64,000 bases of DNA from Enterobacteriaceae bacterium RIT691 (GTDB lineage: Bacteria > Pseudomonadota > Gammaproteobacteria > Enterobacterales > Enterobacteriaceae), in contig WJYM01000003.1 of NCBI GenBank assembly GCA_009668205.1, positions 186,001-250,000 of the forward strand. Direction: 5' to 3'. The notes under the pieces were generated by a model, which saw only the letters and a list, made by a program, of their open reading frames with translations, had not been told where the DNA came from and did not search any database. A program made the position numbers and the translations under genes. Shown piece after piece: positions 50,812 to 60,194 of the stretch (position 1 is the stretch's first letter; every line of letters begins with the position of its first letter).

Positions 50812-53580
50812 CTATTCCTCAGATGCGCTGTAGTCTTCTGTCTGGAAGGTCAGGACGTAAACGTTAATCTGCCTTCCGTCGATACGAGGCGATTTACGCT
50901 GGTAACCTCGTCCGCTAGTAGGAGGGGTCAACATCCCTGAATTTTTCAGAACTTCAGCGAATTGCTTCGAGTTAAAGTTTCGGGCGATTTCATTTTCAAA
51001 TGTGCCCCGGAAGGTGTAGTAGATTGTCGGATCGTTTTCGTGCTTTCCTTTCTGACGATACCCCGCCAGATCCTTAATCGGCATATCGGCTGAGCTATAG
51101 GGGAACGGTGCAAACCGGCTGAATCCATAGGAATTCAAAAATGCCTCGCACTGTTCAATTATTTGCTGGTGTTCTTTGTTGCCGGTGCCGAACTCGCGAA
51201 GCCACGCGTTGTAACTGTGCTGTATTGCATCACGGCAGGCCTGTGCATCCCATCCTGTGACTGCTTCACTCAGCTGTAACGCTGCCTCCAGAATGGCAAA
51301 TCGTGCGGCCACACGATGCACCTGCTCACCATAGTCGGCAGGAATAAGATTGCGCCAGTGTGCTTCACACTTACGCACGGTATCAATCGCCTGTTGCGAG
51401 TGGTCTGCCAGCCATTTTATCCAGGTCCTTCCAGCAGAGCCGTGATGGTGCTGGTATGCTTCTTTGAGTGCGTCTGCATGTTGCTTGCCGTTCGTGTATT
51501 CGTGAAAGCGCACAGCTTTACTGAGCGGTATATTCAGTAGGCGCACGAGTTGTCCAGCTTTGGTTTTACGCCCCGCACAGGCTATGAATGTTTCTAAATC
51601 CATTTCACCTGTACTGATAGCCACGGTTCGCCAGCGTTTTAAATCGCGGTTGCCGCCTTCCTTCGCACCCTGCAATTTCCCTACACCGTTAAATAGAGCA
51701 TAGGCAGACTGCGATACGCTCACCGGGTCAGCTCCCTGTCCGACTTCATCCAGAGGCATTAATCCGTCATTGTGGGCGGCAGCTTCGTTTGCCAGCCCCA
51801 GCGCCGTGCCGTACCACGTCAGGCGTAATAAATCTGGATCGCCGTATAAGCTGCTCGCCACATTCGCGGTGGTGGTTTTGCCTGCGCTCGACTGCTCATA
51901 AAAGTGAATGCCGAACCCATCCGCGCCAGTCAGGCCGATTAATGGCGCTGCCAGGGCGGCAGCGACGCCGGTCATCATTGCATAGTTGCCGTATGCCAGA
52001 CGCGCCACACTGCCACGCCAACTCTCAGTTGTGCCATGTATGGCATAACCTGCACTTGCGGAGCTGCGACCACTGAATAAAACAGGCCTGTCAGGTGTAC
52101 CGATGATTTCTCCGTCGGGCATGATATATGCCCCGCACTGCCAGCCAGTGGCATAGGTAACACGCCATAGCTCATTTGAGCTGTTGCGCTGTAACCAGTC
52201 GGCCAGAATTGCCCTCATATTGCTTTTAGCAGTGACTTTAACTCCGCCTGCTTTCAAAGTGCGCCAGCCTTCTCTCTCTCCAATATCCGCTAGGGGAATG
52301 GCAGCGGTCGTCGGTACGTCTGAGCCAAAGGCCAGCCAGCGTAATATCAGATACTGGTCTTTATCGTCGCGTCCGGAGCCGATCACGTCTATTGCTGATG
52401 CCAGCCAGTTTTCGTTATTGATAATATTGCCACTTTCTTTGTCCATCTTTGGCACAATCCAGTACACACCATCCTCCCGGCTCTCGATGTGCGGTTTTAA
52501 TGGATCTGTTTCTGTAGGGCTAGATTTACCACCTCCAATGGCCTGCAACTCTGGTTTCACGCTTTCCTCCTGTGGCTGGTACATCGAATCGGTAAACATG
52601 CGGCTGGTCTCAGCCAACCCGTATTGCTGGTGGATGTCGTTCCAGTCGGCTTTATGCTCCCCTGGCGGCAATGCCACCCATCCCGCTACCAAAAGCGCTG
52701 TTTGATCTGCGGCCTCTTTCCCGGTGTTAGATTGGTTGTCGTGGTAGTCGTTATCAGCGGCAATAATTATTTGTGCCTGTGGGTACTTCTGACGCATCTG
52801 GATGGCGACGTGTAACAGGTTCCCGGCATCGACTGCACACACGGTCAGCGCATCCGGTCGCATCAAGTTAACGGATAAGGCCGTTGCCAGTCCTTCTGCA
52901 AGGATCACTTCCTGCGGTTGCTCTGGTGCGTTAATGGCGTGGAATGCTCTGCGTTTGGCTGAACCCATTACAAGGCGCTTTTCCCCGTTCGAGGTAATGG
53001 TTTGTGCGGCAGTGACCGCACCGGTGTTGTCCACCAGCGGCAGCAGGATCGTGCCATTAGTGAGAAGCGGAAAGGTGAGGCCGTTCAGCCCCTTTGATTT
53101 CAGATAGTCAGATTCGCCCTGTGTGACGTTCTCGCTCATCGCTGCATAGCGGCGAGCAAAGGCTAGGCGACGATGCTCTTTGTCCTGTGCGGCAAGCTCC
53201 TGTCGCCTCAGCTGACGTTGCTGGCGCTCCGCCTCTAGTAATGCCCGGCGCTCGATAGCAGCACTTGGATCGGTTTGCGTTGTCCGGTAATCAATACCCA
53301 GCACTTCCGCCACCAGTTGCGCGGCCTCTGTCGTGTCGCAGCCGTTCACCTTCTTAATCAAGTCGAGTCCATCACCTGCGCCACACTGATTGCAGATATG
53401 CTCCCCGCGCTCGTTGTCGTCGAACCGGAAGCGATCTGTTCCTCCGCACGCGGGGCAGGCGGTATGCTTGAGCGGTGAACTAGGCACGTCTATATTCAGG
53501 CCAGCCAGAACGGATTGCCATTGCCCGGCAGCGGTATGAGTTACTTCGCGGATAAATTCGATATTACGCATCGGATTCAC
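50812..53580 (-). CDS. P4 alpha-like primase/helicase (zinc finger, Toprim, DUF927)
   Basis: A 922-residue replication protein. The N-terminal zinc motif has Cys42, Cys45, Cys63 and Cys66 in PACGGTDRFRF and CNQCGAGDG, as in P4 alpha. A Toprim domain follows (about 200-290; EVILAEGLATALS and IIIAADND). A DUF927-type helicase/ATPase covers about 360-700, with P-loop SSAGKTT near 560 and a following DEVGQGAD. It should prime and unwind the element origin. The start is either GTG 53580 or ATG 53571; both overlap the small upstream ORF and allow coupling. The iteron cluster lies just past its stop. Confidence 0.85.
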   Translation of the reverse strand: MNPMRNIEFIREVTHTAAGQWQSVLAGLNIDVPSSPLKHTACPACGGTDRFRFDDNERGEHICNQCGAGDGLDLIKKVNGCDTTEAAQLVAEVLGIDYRTTQTDPSAAIERRALLEAERQQRQLRRQELAAQDKEHRRLAFARRYAAMSENVTQGESDYLKSKGLNGLTFPLLTNGTILLPLVDNTGAVTAAQTITSNGEKRLVMGSAKRRAFHAINAPEQPQEVILAEGLATALSVNLMRPDALTVCAVDAGNLLHVAIQMRQKYPQAQIIIAADNDYHDNQSNTGKEAADQTALLVAGWVALPPGEHKADWNDIHQQYGLAETSRMFTDSMYQPQEESVKPELQAIGGGKSSPTETDPLKPHIESREDGVYWIVPKMDKESGNIINNENWLASAIDVIGSGRDDKDQYLILRWLAFGSDVPTTAAIPLADIGEREGWRTLKAGGVKVTAKSNMRAILADWLQRNSSNELWRVTYATGWQCGAYIMPDGEIIGTPDRPVLFSGRSSASAGYAIHGTTESWRGSVARLAYGNYAMMTGVAAALAAPLIGLTGADGFGIHFYEQSSAGKTTTANVASSLYGDPDLLRLTWYGTALGLANEAAAHNDGLMPLDEVGQGADPVSVSQSAYALFNGVGKLQGAKEGGNRDLKRWRTVAISTGEMDLETFIACAGRKTKAGQLVRLLNIPLSKAVRFHEYTNGKQHADALKEAYQHHHGSAGRTWIKWLADHSQQAIDTVRKCEAHWRNLIPADYGEQVHRVAARFAILEAALQLSEAVTGWDAQACRDAIQHSYNAWLREFGTGNKEHQQIIEQCEAFLNSYGFSRFAPFPYSSADMPIKDLAGYRQKGKHENDPTIYYTFRGTFENEIARNFNSKQFAEVLKNSGMLTPPTSGRGYQRKSPRIDGRQINVYVLTFQTEDYSASEE

Positions 53581-53671
53581 CGCTCAAATGTTTGCTAATG
53601 ATAATTAGCGGATCACTTTTTTTAGCGTGAGTTTGGCCTCTGGCGGTTAAGCCAGAATTTTTTAATTTCAT
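53564..53671 (-). CDS. 35-residue ORF overlapping the primase start
   Basis: A short gene with GGAG 8 bp before its ATG. The product begins MKLKNSGLTARGQTHAKK and continues SDPLIIISKHLSGESDA. It is basic at the N-terminus. Its stop lies inside the start region of the primase, so translation may be coupled. Similar short leader ORFs precede primase genes in other P4-like islands, as I recall. No function is known. Confidence 0.55.
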   Translation of the reverse strand: MKLKNSGLTARGQTHAKKSDPLIIISKHLSGESDA

Positions 53672-53688
53672 GGTTTTACTCCAGGGGA

Positions 53689-53889
53689 TTAGTTGTGTCT
53701 CTTAGCTTCCAGCCAGGCGCGGATCTCTGCTGCATCGTAAACAGTGACGCGTTCAGAGAGACGAATTGATTTTGGGAAATCAGGTTTGCTTGTTTCCCAG
53801 CGCCAGAGGGTGACTGTGCTAACTTTTAAAAAGTCAGCAGTAGCTCGTGGGCGAGCGTGTCCTGAGAGGGGATAGATCTGCGTAATCAT
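53689..53889 (-). CDS. AlpA-family regulator
   Basis: A 66-residue winged helix-turn-helix protein of the AlpA type, common in P4-like islands where it controls integrase or excision. The HTH is in ATADFLKVSTVTLWRWETSK, followed by DFPKSIRLSERVTVYDAAEIRAWLE, the typical AlpA wing. ATG 53889 was chosen over an upstream GTG because AGGTG lies 7 bp before it. It sits between the integrase region and the primase, transcribed the same way. Confidence 0.85.
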   Translation of the reverse strand: MITQIYPLSGHARPRATADFLKVSTVTLWRWETSKPDFPKSIRLSERVTVYDAAEIRAWLEAKRHN

Positions 53890-53997
53890 AGGTTTCACCT
53901 GCCATGTTATGTCGCTTGTGTAATCAACATGGCAGATGGTAGATAACAGCCGGATAGAGTTAAATGCCTAGTAAGTTTACTCAGCAGTTGAGTAAGC

Positions 53998-54867
53998 TTA
54001 CTCCGCAGTTTTTTCTGCTTTGATGATTTCGCTAAGTATTGTGGAAATTTTTCTCACCGATCTAAGTTTCATACCGCCATAATCATTTTTACGCGCCAGG
54101 GTGGCTTCTACCCATTTATTGAGTAGTAATTTTCCATTTTTGGTGCATTCATCCGGATAATGTTCACGAACTTTCATGGCAACCTGTTCAACTACTTGCC
54201 GGTTGTGTTCGTGTCTGTCTGTTTGTACTATTGAAACTGAACTTACAGGAATGGCCTTAATTTCACGTACCTTGCTTGTAAAATAACTATCCATTGGTTT
54301 GCCTGAGATAGCCGATGTCCATATTTTTTCGATATCGCTCCTCGTAATTAGGAGATCTTTTAACTCAAGGATGACGTCTTTCGTTCCTTGGTAAAAAAAT
54401 AACGCGGAGATTATGTCATTTGGAATGTTTGCAGGGCTTAGCGTTTTATATCCGGTGCTGAATGATTTTGTTATAGTTATGCTGTTTTTTTCATCCACGG
54501 AACCATTAATTACAACCCATAAGTCACTGATGTTTCCATAAAATCGAAATTCATCAATTGATGCTATATAGCCCTTGTCATTTGCATCACCCAAATTACG
54601 TAGAAATTGAGAGCCATGAATTCCAAGTTCGTGCATGATATATTTAGATTTATTGTATTTTTCTATGTCTGCGCTATCTTTCTGCTCACGTAATTGAACA
54701 GAAAAAGAACCTTCCATATTTTCTGGCCTAAATGCTATCGATATAGCACCTATTTTATTCCAGTGAATTAAGTCTTCACATTCGCAATTGAGCAACTTAG
54801 CAGCTCTTTCGAATGAGCAGTATTCTAAAGGCGCAATTCTATTTTCTTTCCAAACGTTGCTATCCAT
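53998..54867 (-). CDS. Unknown protein of P4-type islands
   Basis: A 289-residue protein I cannot name. Residues about 15-50 (SFERAAKLLNCECEDLIHWN) look like an HTH-type helix pair for DNA binding. The middle is a beta-rich region with many Lys/Ile/Asn, and the C-terminus (HEHNRQVVEQVAMKVREHYP and LLNKWVEATLARKNDYGGMK) is helical. The gene is markedly A/T-rich. ATG 54867 has AAGGTG 6 bp upstream. Its place between int and alpA is one where P4-like elements often carry a phage-interference or regulatory gene; no specific role can be claimed. Confidence 0.6.
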   Translation of the reverse strand: MDSNVWKENRIAPLEYCSFERAAKLLNCECEDLIHWNKIGAISIAFRPENMEGSFSVQLREQKDSADIEKYNKSKYIMHELGIHGSQFLRNLGDANDKGYIASIDEFRFYGNISDLWVVINGSVDEKNSITITKSFSTGYKTLSPANIPNDIISALFFYQGTKDVILELKDLLITRSDIEKIWTSAISGKPMDSYFTSKVREIKAIPVSSVSIVQTDRHEHNRQVVEQVAMKVREHYPDECTKNGKLLLNKWVEATLARKNDYGGMKLRSVRKISTILSEIIKAEKTAE

Positions 54868-54958
54868 CAAGTCACCTTCGTGCGCACCTGATGAAAACTG
54901 AAGCAGACAGCAGGTGTTACTGTTTTTCGCCTGTTCGGGCTAGCTTCAGTTTTTCTGG

Positions 54959-56236
54959 TTAACTGCCAACAACACGTAATTTCTTCATGTCGTATGGCGC
55001 AACATGTTTATCAGCGTTTGCTTCCAGATAGTCTGACCACCATTGCATCATTCGACGACGTTCCTGCATGTGCTGCGCCAAATGAACATACGCCGCCCGT
55101 ACTTCGTTACGTTCCTGGTGGCTCATTTGCCGCTCTACAGCATCCCGTGACCATAACCCTGATTCAGTCAGTGCAGAGCAAGCCATTGCCCGGAAGCCAT
55201 GTAGGCAAACGTCAGTTTGGGTATCATAGCCCATAGTACGGAGCGCTTTGTTAACCGTATTTTCGCTCATTGGTTTATAAGGGTTGCTATCACCAGGAAA
55301 AATTAACGTATATTCGCCACTGATGCTCTTGATCGATTTCAATGCTTCAATTGCTTGAGAGGACAGCGGTACAGAGTGTCCGCCGCCCATTTTTGCGCCA
55401 CGTTCAGAGAATTTCACACCTTCAATTGCTTCCCGCTGCCCAGGGATTGTCCATGTTGCAGTTTCAAAATTTACCTCATCCCAGCGAGCATGACGAAGCT
55501 CACTCGAACGGACAAACGTGTGAAGCGAGAGTAACACAGCGAGCCTGGTAAGTGGTCTGCCTGTGTACGTTGCAGTTTTCGCCATCAATTCTGGCAGACG
55601 ATCCAGGGCAAGGGCAGGGCGGTGTTTAGTTTTGGGACTCGTTAAAGCGCCTTTCAGATCATGGGCTGGATTGTACTCGACAACTCCACGTTGGACCGCA
55701 TAGCGGAAAACGCTACTCATCGTTGTCTTAACTCTCCCCGTCGTAGCACCGATGCCTTGTTCGTTCATGCTGATAAGCAAAGGCAATAGATCCCGTGTTT
55801 TTAAGCTGTCGATGGGTTTGCTACCGATTAGAGGAAATATGTGGTTTTCCATTTCCCTCAAAATTTTATTACGGGTGATCTCTTTCCACTCTGGATGCCC
55901 CATCGTTCCACTGTGCCACTCACGAGCTATAGCTTCGAAAGTCGGTGATGTTGGTTCTGTGCTTTCAGTTTTTTTTGCTTCACGTGGATCTTTGCCGTCG
56001 GCAAGAAGCTGTCTGGCTTCGTCTCTGCGTTTACGTGCTGTTGTCAGTGGAACATCTGGATAGACGCCCAACGCTAATGTTACCTGCTTACCAGCAAAGC
56101 GATAATTCATGCGCCAGTATTTACCACCCGTTTTTTTGACCAATAGATACAGACTGCCGCCATCGGTTATTTTGTAATCGGTGTCTCGTGGCTTGGCATT
56201 CTCGATCTGTTTTGGTGAAAGCTCGTTTATAGCCAT
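54959..56236 (-). CDS. int: P4-type tyrosine integrase
   Basis: A 425-residue site-specific recombinase that inserts the element at argW. The N-terminal arm-binding domain (DUF4102-like, with LALGVYPDVPLTTARKRRDE) covers about 1-90, the SAM-like core about 95-195 and the catalytic domain about 205-400. Catalytic residues are Arg243 (FVRSSELR), His346 and Arg349 (LHGFRAMA), His373 (SHQERN) and Tyr383 (RAAYVHLA). ATG 56236 has GAGGT 9 bp upstream; a GTG three codons earlier is too close to that site. The gene ends toward the primase and starts 186 bp from the tRNA. Confidence 0.95.
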   Translation of the reverse strand: MAINELSPKQIENAKPRDTDYKITDGGSLYLLVKKTGGKYWRMNYRFAGKQVTLALGVYPDVPLTTARKRRDEARQLLADGKDPREAKKTESTEPTSPTFEAIAREWHSGTMGHPEWKEITRNKILREMENHIFPLIGSKPIDSLKTRDLLPLLISMNEQGIGATTGRVKTTMSSVFRYAVQRGVVEYNPAHDLKGALTSPKTKHRPALALDRLPELMAKTATYTGRPLTRLAVLLSLHTFVRSSELRHARWDEVNFETATWTIPGQREAIEGVKFSERGAKMGGGHSVPLSSQAIEALKSIKSISGEYTLIFPGDSNPYKPMSENTVNKALRTMGYDTQTDVCLHGFRAMACSALTESGLWSRDAVERQMSHQERNEVRAAYVHLAQHMQERRRMMQWWSDYLEANADKHVAPYDMKKLRVVGS

Positions 56237-56260
56237 AAGTGGCACACCTCAAGAGGTAAT

Positions 56261-56309
56261 TGATGGTATCTGGATATCGAACTGAAGGATACCATCACTT
56301 ATACCATCA
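56261..56309. repeat. Candidate integrase arm-site repeats, right end
   Basis: TGATGGTATC (56261-56270), GATACCATCA (56288-56297) and TATACCATCA (56300-56309): the same 10-bp word in both directions, between the integrase gene and the att site, matching the left-end copies. Confidence 0.65.
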
Positions 56310-56421
56310 GAGTGCTGTAATGTCATGAAGGTAATTGAAAGCTGTGTAAGCGAGGTTGCTGCTGAAAGGCTTGGTATTACTGGTGTTGTGAAGTGAACTG
56401 AAGTGGTATGAAATGGCTCAA

Positions 56422-56496
56422 TGGTGTCCCCTGCAGGAATCGAACCTGCAACTAGCCCTTAGGAGGGGCTCGTTATATCCATTTAACTAAGGGGAC
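56422..56496 (-). tRNA. argW: tRNA-Arg (CCT), target of the integrative element
   Basis: A 75-nt cloverleaf with anticodon CCT and encoded CCA, close to E. coli argW. The gene remains complete after integration because the att core lies in its 3' half. Confidence 0.97.
56424..56444. repeat. Proximal attachment site within argW
   Basis: 21 bp shared exactly with 41532-41552; covers the tRNA 3' stem and T-arm. Confidence 0.88.
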
Positions 56497-56507
56497 GAAG
56501 CGGCACG

Positions 56508-56536
56508 AGTATAGCGTTTTTTACCAGGTGCGTTAA
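56508..56536 (-). promoter_or_regulatory. Promoter of argW
   Basis: On the minus strand TTAACG (56536-56531), a 17-bp spacer and TATACT (56513-56508) lie 12 bp before the tRNA. Confidence 0.75.
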
Positions 56537-56576
56537 GCACATAGCCGTCTGTTTGCTTAAAGTGTCGCCAGTTACC

Positions 56577-57512
56577 TTAATTCTGTGTTTTTTCTCGCTC
56601 TTTTGGCATGGCTTCAGCGCGGGCGCGCGCCTCGGCTTTACGCTTATTGCTCATATCATTACGGATTTGTGCATGGCTCAGTAGCGCAAAGATAAAAGTG
56701 CCGCCGCAGATATTGCCCGCCAGGGTGGGAAGGGCGAAAGGCCAGAAGAAATCATGCCAGTGCAGCGTGCCGGTGAAGACCAGATAGAGAATTTCGACGC
56801 TGCCTACCACAATATGCGTGGTATCGCTGAGGGCAATCAGCCAGGTCATAAGGATGATAACCAGAATTTTCGCCGCGCCCGCAGAGGGGAACATCCAGAC
56901 CATGGTGGCAATGATCCAGCCCGAAATAATGGCATTGGCAAACATCTCTGCAGGGGTATTCTTCATGACATCCATACCGATTTTCACAAAGGCCGCACGG
57001 GTGGCCTCGTCAAAAATGGGCATATAACCAAATGCCCAGGCGGCAACGCCTGTGCCAATCAGATTTCCCAGTAACACCACGCCCCACAGCCGTAATAAAA
57101 GAAGCAGGTTGCCCAGGGAGGGACTCTGCATCACCGGTAAAACTGCGGTGACGGTATTTTCAGTAAAAAGCTGCTGCCGCGCCATGATGACGATAATAAA
57201 GCCGAAAGTGTACCCGAGATTTTCCAGCAGAAAGCCGCCGGGTAACCCTTCAAGATGAACATGGAATATCCCTTTTCCCAGCAGTGAAGCCCCCATGGAT
57301 AATCCGGCGGCAATGGCAGACCACAGCAGCGCCATGGCATCGCGCTCCATTTCTTTTTCACCGTCCTGACGAATATGCTCATGTATGGCCATGGCGCGCG
57401 AGGGGAGCCGGTCTTCATCGACCTCTATTTTTTCACCACGGCGCTTTTCCTCGCTTTCGACCTCCAGTTCATCGGTGTGGCGGTCGATTTTGTCATTGTC
57501 AAGATTGCCCAT
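56577..57512 (-). CDS. yfdC: YfdC, formate/nitrite transporter family protein
   Basis: A 311-residue inner-membrane protein of the FNT family with six transmembrane helices in the centre (about 65-285) and charged, helical tails at both ends. GLSMGASLLGKG and IATMVWMFPSAGAAK are family segments, and DTTHIVVGSVE is in the pore region. The substrate is not known. In E. coli yfdC lies beside argW and mlaA in the same way. The start is ATG 57512; the highly acidic N-terminus (DELEVESEEKRRGEKIEVDE) is present as in the E. coli protein. Confidence 0.93.
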   Translation of the reverse strand: MGNLDNDKIDRHTDELEVESEEKRRGEKIEVDEDRLPSRAMAIHEHIRQDGEKEMERDAMALLWSAIAAGLSMGASLLGKGIFHVHLEGLPGGFLLENLGYTFGFIIVIMARQQLFTENTVTAVLPVMQSPSLGNLLLLLRLWGVVLLGNLIGTGVAAWAFGYMPIFDEATRAAFVKIGMDVMKNTPAEMFANAIISGWIIATMVWMFPSAGAAKILVIILMTWLIALSDTTHIVVGSVEILYLVFTGTLHWHDFFWPFALPTLAGNICGGTFIFALLSHAQIRNDMSNKRKAEARARAEAMPKEREKTQN

Positions 57513-57679
57513 GCTTGAGCCTCTGGTAGGGGCGATATCCTAAAGCGTAGCGGGTTTTCAGCGGTCACCTGGAAGGGCATACTCTTAATTTAGGGATATG
57601 CCATCAATAGCGATACGCCTGTTTCAAAATATGTATAAAATCATATGAGCAGCGATTGCATCTTTACAGGGAGATATTT

Positions 57680-58435
57680 ATGAATTTTCGCCTGTCTGCG
57701 CTGACGCTGAGCGTGACACTGCTGGTGGGATGTGCCAGCTCTGGTGAACAACAGCAGGGACGTTCGGATCCGTTAGAAGGCTTTAACCGTACGATGTACG
57801 ATTTCAACTTCAACGTGCTGGACCCTTATGTGCTACGACCCGTTGCCGTTGTATGGCGAGACTATGTTCCGCAGCCTGCACGAAACGGTATTGGTAACTT
57901 CACCAGCAACCTTGAAGAGCCAGCGATCATGGTCAACATGTTCCTGCAAGGCGACCCTTATCAGGGGATGGTTCACTTCACCCGTTTCTTCCTCAATACT
58001 TTGCTTGGGATGGGCGGTTTCATTGATGTCGCCGGAATGGCGAATCAGAAGCTGCAGCGAGTTGCGCCGCACCGTTTCGGCAGTACGATGGGGCATTATG
58101 GCGTGGGCTATGGTCCGTATGTGCAGTTGCCGTTCTATGGCAGTTTCACGTTCCGTGATGAAGGGGGTGACATGGTGGATGATCTCTATCCTGCACTGTC
58201 ATGGCTAACCTGGCCGATGTCTATCGGTAAGTGGGCGGTGGAAGGTATTGAAACCCGTGCTCAGTTGCTGGATTCCGACGGTCTGTTGCGCCAGTCCGCA
58301 GATCCGTACATCACCGTGCGTGAGGCCTATTTCCAGCAGCATGATTTTATTGCCAATGGCGGTAAACTTAGCGCGGAAGAAAATCCAAATGCCAAAGCGA
58401 TTGAAGGTGAGTTGAAAGATATCGATTCACAATAG
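57680..58435 (+). CDS. mlaA: MlaA, outer-membrane lipid-asymmetry lipoprotein
   Basis: Outer-membrane lipoprotein that, with OmpC, removes phospholipids from the outer leaflet and passes them to MlaC. It is 251 residues, the E. coli length. The signal peptide ends in the lipobox LVGC with Cys17-18 as the lipidation site. DPLEGFNRTMYDFNFNVLDP and QGDPYQGMVHFTRFFLNTLL are conserved parts of its ring-shaped fold. ATG 57680 has AGGGAG 8 bp upstream; a possible upstream start would add 8 unrelated residues. Confidence 0.95.
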   Translation: MNFRLSALTLSVTLLVGCASSGEQQQGRSDPLEGFNRTMYDFNFNVLDPYVLRPVAVVWRDYVPQPARNGIGNFTSNLEEPAIMVNMFLQGDPYQGMVHFTRFFLNTLLGMGGFIDVAGMANQKLQRVAPHRFGSTMGHYGVGYGPYVQLPFYGSFTFRDEGGDMVDDLYPALSWLTWPMSIGKWAVEGIETRAQLLDSDGLLRQSADPYITVREAYFQQHDFIANGGKLSAEENPNAKAIEGELKDIDSQ

Positions 58436-58447
58436 CGTGAGCAAAAA

Positions 58448-58477
58448 GAAAAAGGTGAGCCATGAGCTCACCTTTTT
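58448..58477. terminator. Bidirectional terminator between mlaA and fadL
   Basis: AAAAAGGTGAGC pairs with GCTCACCTTTTTT around CATGA. The A and T runs suit both directions. Confidence 0.9.
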
Positions 58478-58496
58478 TATGTCTGAAATCAGACTA

Positions 58497-59822
58497 TCAG
58501 AAGCGATAGTTGAAGTTAGAACCGAACAGCCAGGCTTTACCTGAAGAGTTAAATTTGTATGGGCCTTCCTGGATAGAGACGTCCTGACCGTGCATGTAAG
58601 AAGCACCAACGTCAATCGACGCATCCTGGTTGAAGGCGTAAGTTGCACCTGCGCTCAGCCACAGACGGTCCTGATCCGGGATGGAGATAGAACGGTGATC
58701 CGCTGGAACCGGGCTGTCATCGAAGGCGATACCGGTACGGAAGGTCCAGTTGTCGTCGTAGTAGTAACTGGTACCGACAGCGATACGCATCGCGTCTTTG
58801 AAGCTTTCGTCTTTATAGAACAGCGTCTGGCCATTGGAGCCGGTCGCTTTCAGCTCCTGGAACTGACTCCAGCTGGTGTAGGTCATGCTGTAGTGAACGG
58901 CCCACTGTGGCGCGACGCGGTTATAACCAGACAGCTCCCACATTTCAGGCAGGTTCAGGGTCAGAGAACCATCGACAGTATGCCCATCAGTCCCGGTCGG
59001 CAGACCGAAGCCGCTCAGCAGTGGGTTAAATTGTGATGGGAGGTCGCTCTTGTACTCACCGTTGTTGAAGTCAACTTTGACTTCTGAACGGTAGGTTAAG
59101 CCCCAACGGTTGTTTTTATCCAGCTCATACAAAATACCGGCGTTCCAACCAAAGCCCCAGTCATCACCCTTCAGACGAGCGATCTGGGTATCTGCCGGAA
59201 GGCTGGCAACCGTTTTCTGATATGGCTTTGGTACCATGCCAGAGCCCACGGCTATCTGACCGAAATCGCCCGCATAGCGTTCAATTTTGGCTTTCGCATA
59301 AACGGCGTCAAAACCAAGACCGAAGCTCCAGTTGCTGTTCAGTCGATAAGCGCCGCTCAGATTGAAGTTAAGCGTGGTCAGATCAGTTTTACCGCCCATG
59401 GTACCGGCTGCATAGTCATTACTATATTCAGTGGCCAGACCATAATTAGAGGTCATGGACGCGCCGATACCGAACTGATCGTTAATTGGCGTTACAAAGT
59501 GTAAGTTTGGTACCCATGCGGTTGGCGCAATATTGTCCGCATCCAGGCTTTTACCGGTAGGGGATTTCCCCGTCACGTTAACATCCGGATCGATGAATAC
59601 ACCACCGAAAGACACCTGTGGGCGGTCATACATCATGATCAGTGCCGGGTTACGGCTGGCGTTACCAGGATCGTCCGCAATAGCGCCTTCACCAGAGTAT
59701 GCGCGGCCTAAACCAGACGCTGAAAATTCGTTAAGCTGGAAGCCTGCTGACCAGGCCTGGGAGGAAACAAGTGCCACTGCAACTGCCACTGCAGTCTTCG
59801 TAATGCGGGTTTTTTGGCTCAT
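58497..59822 (-). CDS. fadL: FadL, long-chain fatty acid outer-membrane transporter
   Basis: Beta-barrel that moves long-chain fatty acids across the outer membrane and serves as a phage receptor in E. coli. It is 441 residues. The signal peptide ends SSQAWSA, and the mature protein begins [20 protein letters not shown], the conserved hatch plug. [11 protein letters not shown] is the ligand-side NPA motif. It ends in FNYRF, an outer-membrane C-terminal signature. ATG 59822 is preferred since GAGG lies 8 bp before it; ATG 59828 is too close. Two FadR-like sites lie upstream. Confidence 0.96.
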   Translation of the reverse strand: MSQKTRITKTAVAVAVALVSSQAWSAGFQLNEFSASGLGRAYSGEGAIADDPGNASRNPALIMMYDRPQVSFGGVFIDPDVNVTGKSPTGKSLDADNIAPTAWVPNLHFVTPINDQFGIGASMTSNYGLATEYSNDYAAGTMGGKTDLTTLNFNLSGAYRLNSNWSFGLGFDAVYAKAKIERYAGDFGQIAVGSGMVPKPYQKTVASLPADTQIARLKGDDWGFGWNAGILYELDKNNRWGLTYRSEVKVDFNNGEYKSDLPSQFNPLLSGFGLPTGTDGHTVDGSLTLNLPEMWELSGYNRVAPQWAVHYSMTYTSWSQFQELKATGSNGQTLFYKDESFKDAMRIAVGTSYYYDDNWTFRTGIAFDDSPVPADHRSISIPDQDRLWLSAGATYAFNQDASIDVGASYMHGQDVSIQEGPYKFNSSGKAWLFGSNFNYRF

Positions 59823-59913
59823 GACCATAACCTCAATTGAGTTATTTTTTTCAATATTTGTTACATGCCGTAACAGAAGGTGCGAAGTGTAGGGTCTGTG
59901 TTACGTCAGAGAA

Positions 59914-59949
59914 ATCAGACCAGTGCCGAGAGTATAGGTCTGACCAGAT
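59914..59949 (-). promoter_or_regulatory. Two FadR-type sites upstream of fadL
   Basis: On the minus strand ATCTGGTCAGACCT (59949-59936) and GGCACTGGTCTGAT (59927-59914) each contain the TGGTCNGA core of FadR operators. E. coli fadL is repressed by FadR at paired sites. The rest of the 372-bp fadL-yfcZ spacer shows no gene. Confidence 0.8.
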
Positions 59950-60194
59950 GAATTGTTGCAAGTATGTTTAAAGGTTTTTTCAAACATGATCTAAAAAACG
60001 GGATCCGCTTGGCAAAAATGCGGCCACCGTCGCTCACCCATTAAGGTGAATTTTGTTTTAGATCATTTTTAATTGTGATTTCGGTCACTTACTGCCTTCA
60101 GAAGAAATATCGACTGGAGACGGACTGTTCAGGGGCGTAAAATAAACACATTGTTTATCTGGCACCCTGAGTGCGAAGACAGAGGAAATCTACG

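Larger units (their letters stand above)
41532..56444. mobile_element. P4-type integrative element in argW, 14.9 kb, with Type I restriction cargo
   Basis: Bounded by 21-bp direct repeats of the argW 3' end. The right part (50531-56236) has iterons, a P4-alpha-like primase-helicase, a small overlapping ORF, an AlpA-type regulator, an unknown protein and a tyrosine integrase next to the tRNA, all leftward. The left part (41998-50407) has rightward cargo: hsdR, hsdM, hsdS, a nuclease-EVE fusion, an ankyrin protein and a small nuclease-like protein. No capsid, tail or conjugation genes are present, so it is a satellite-like or mobilisable island, not a full phage. Confidence 0.9.
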
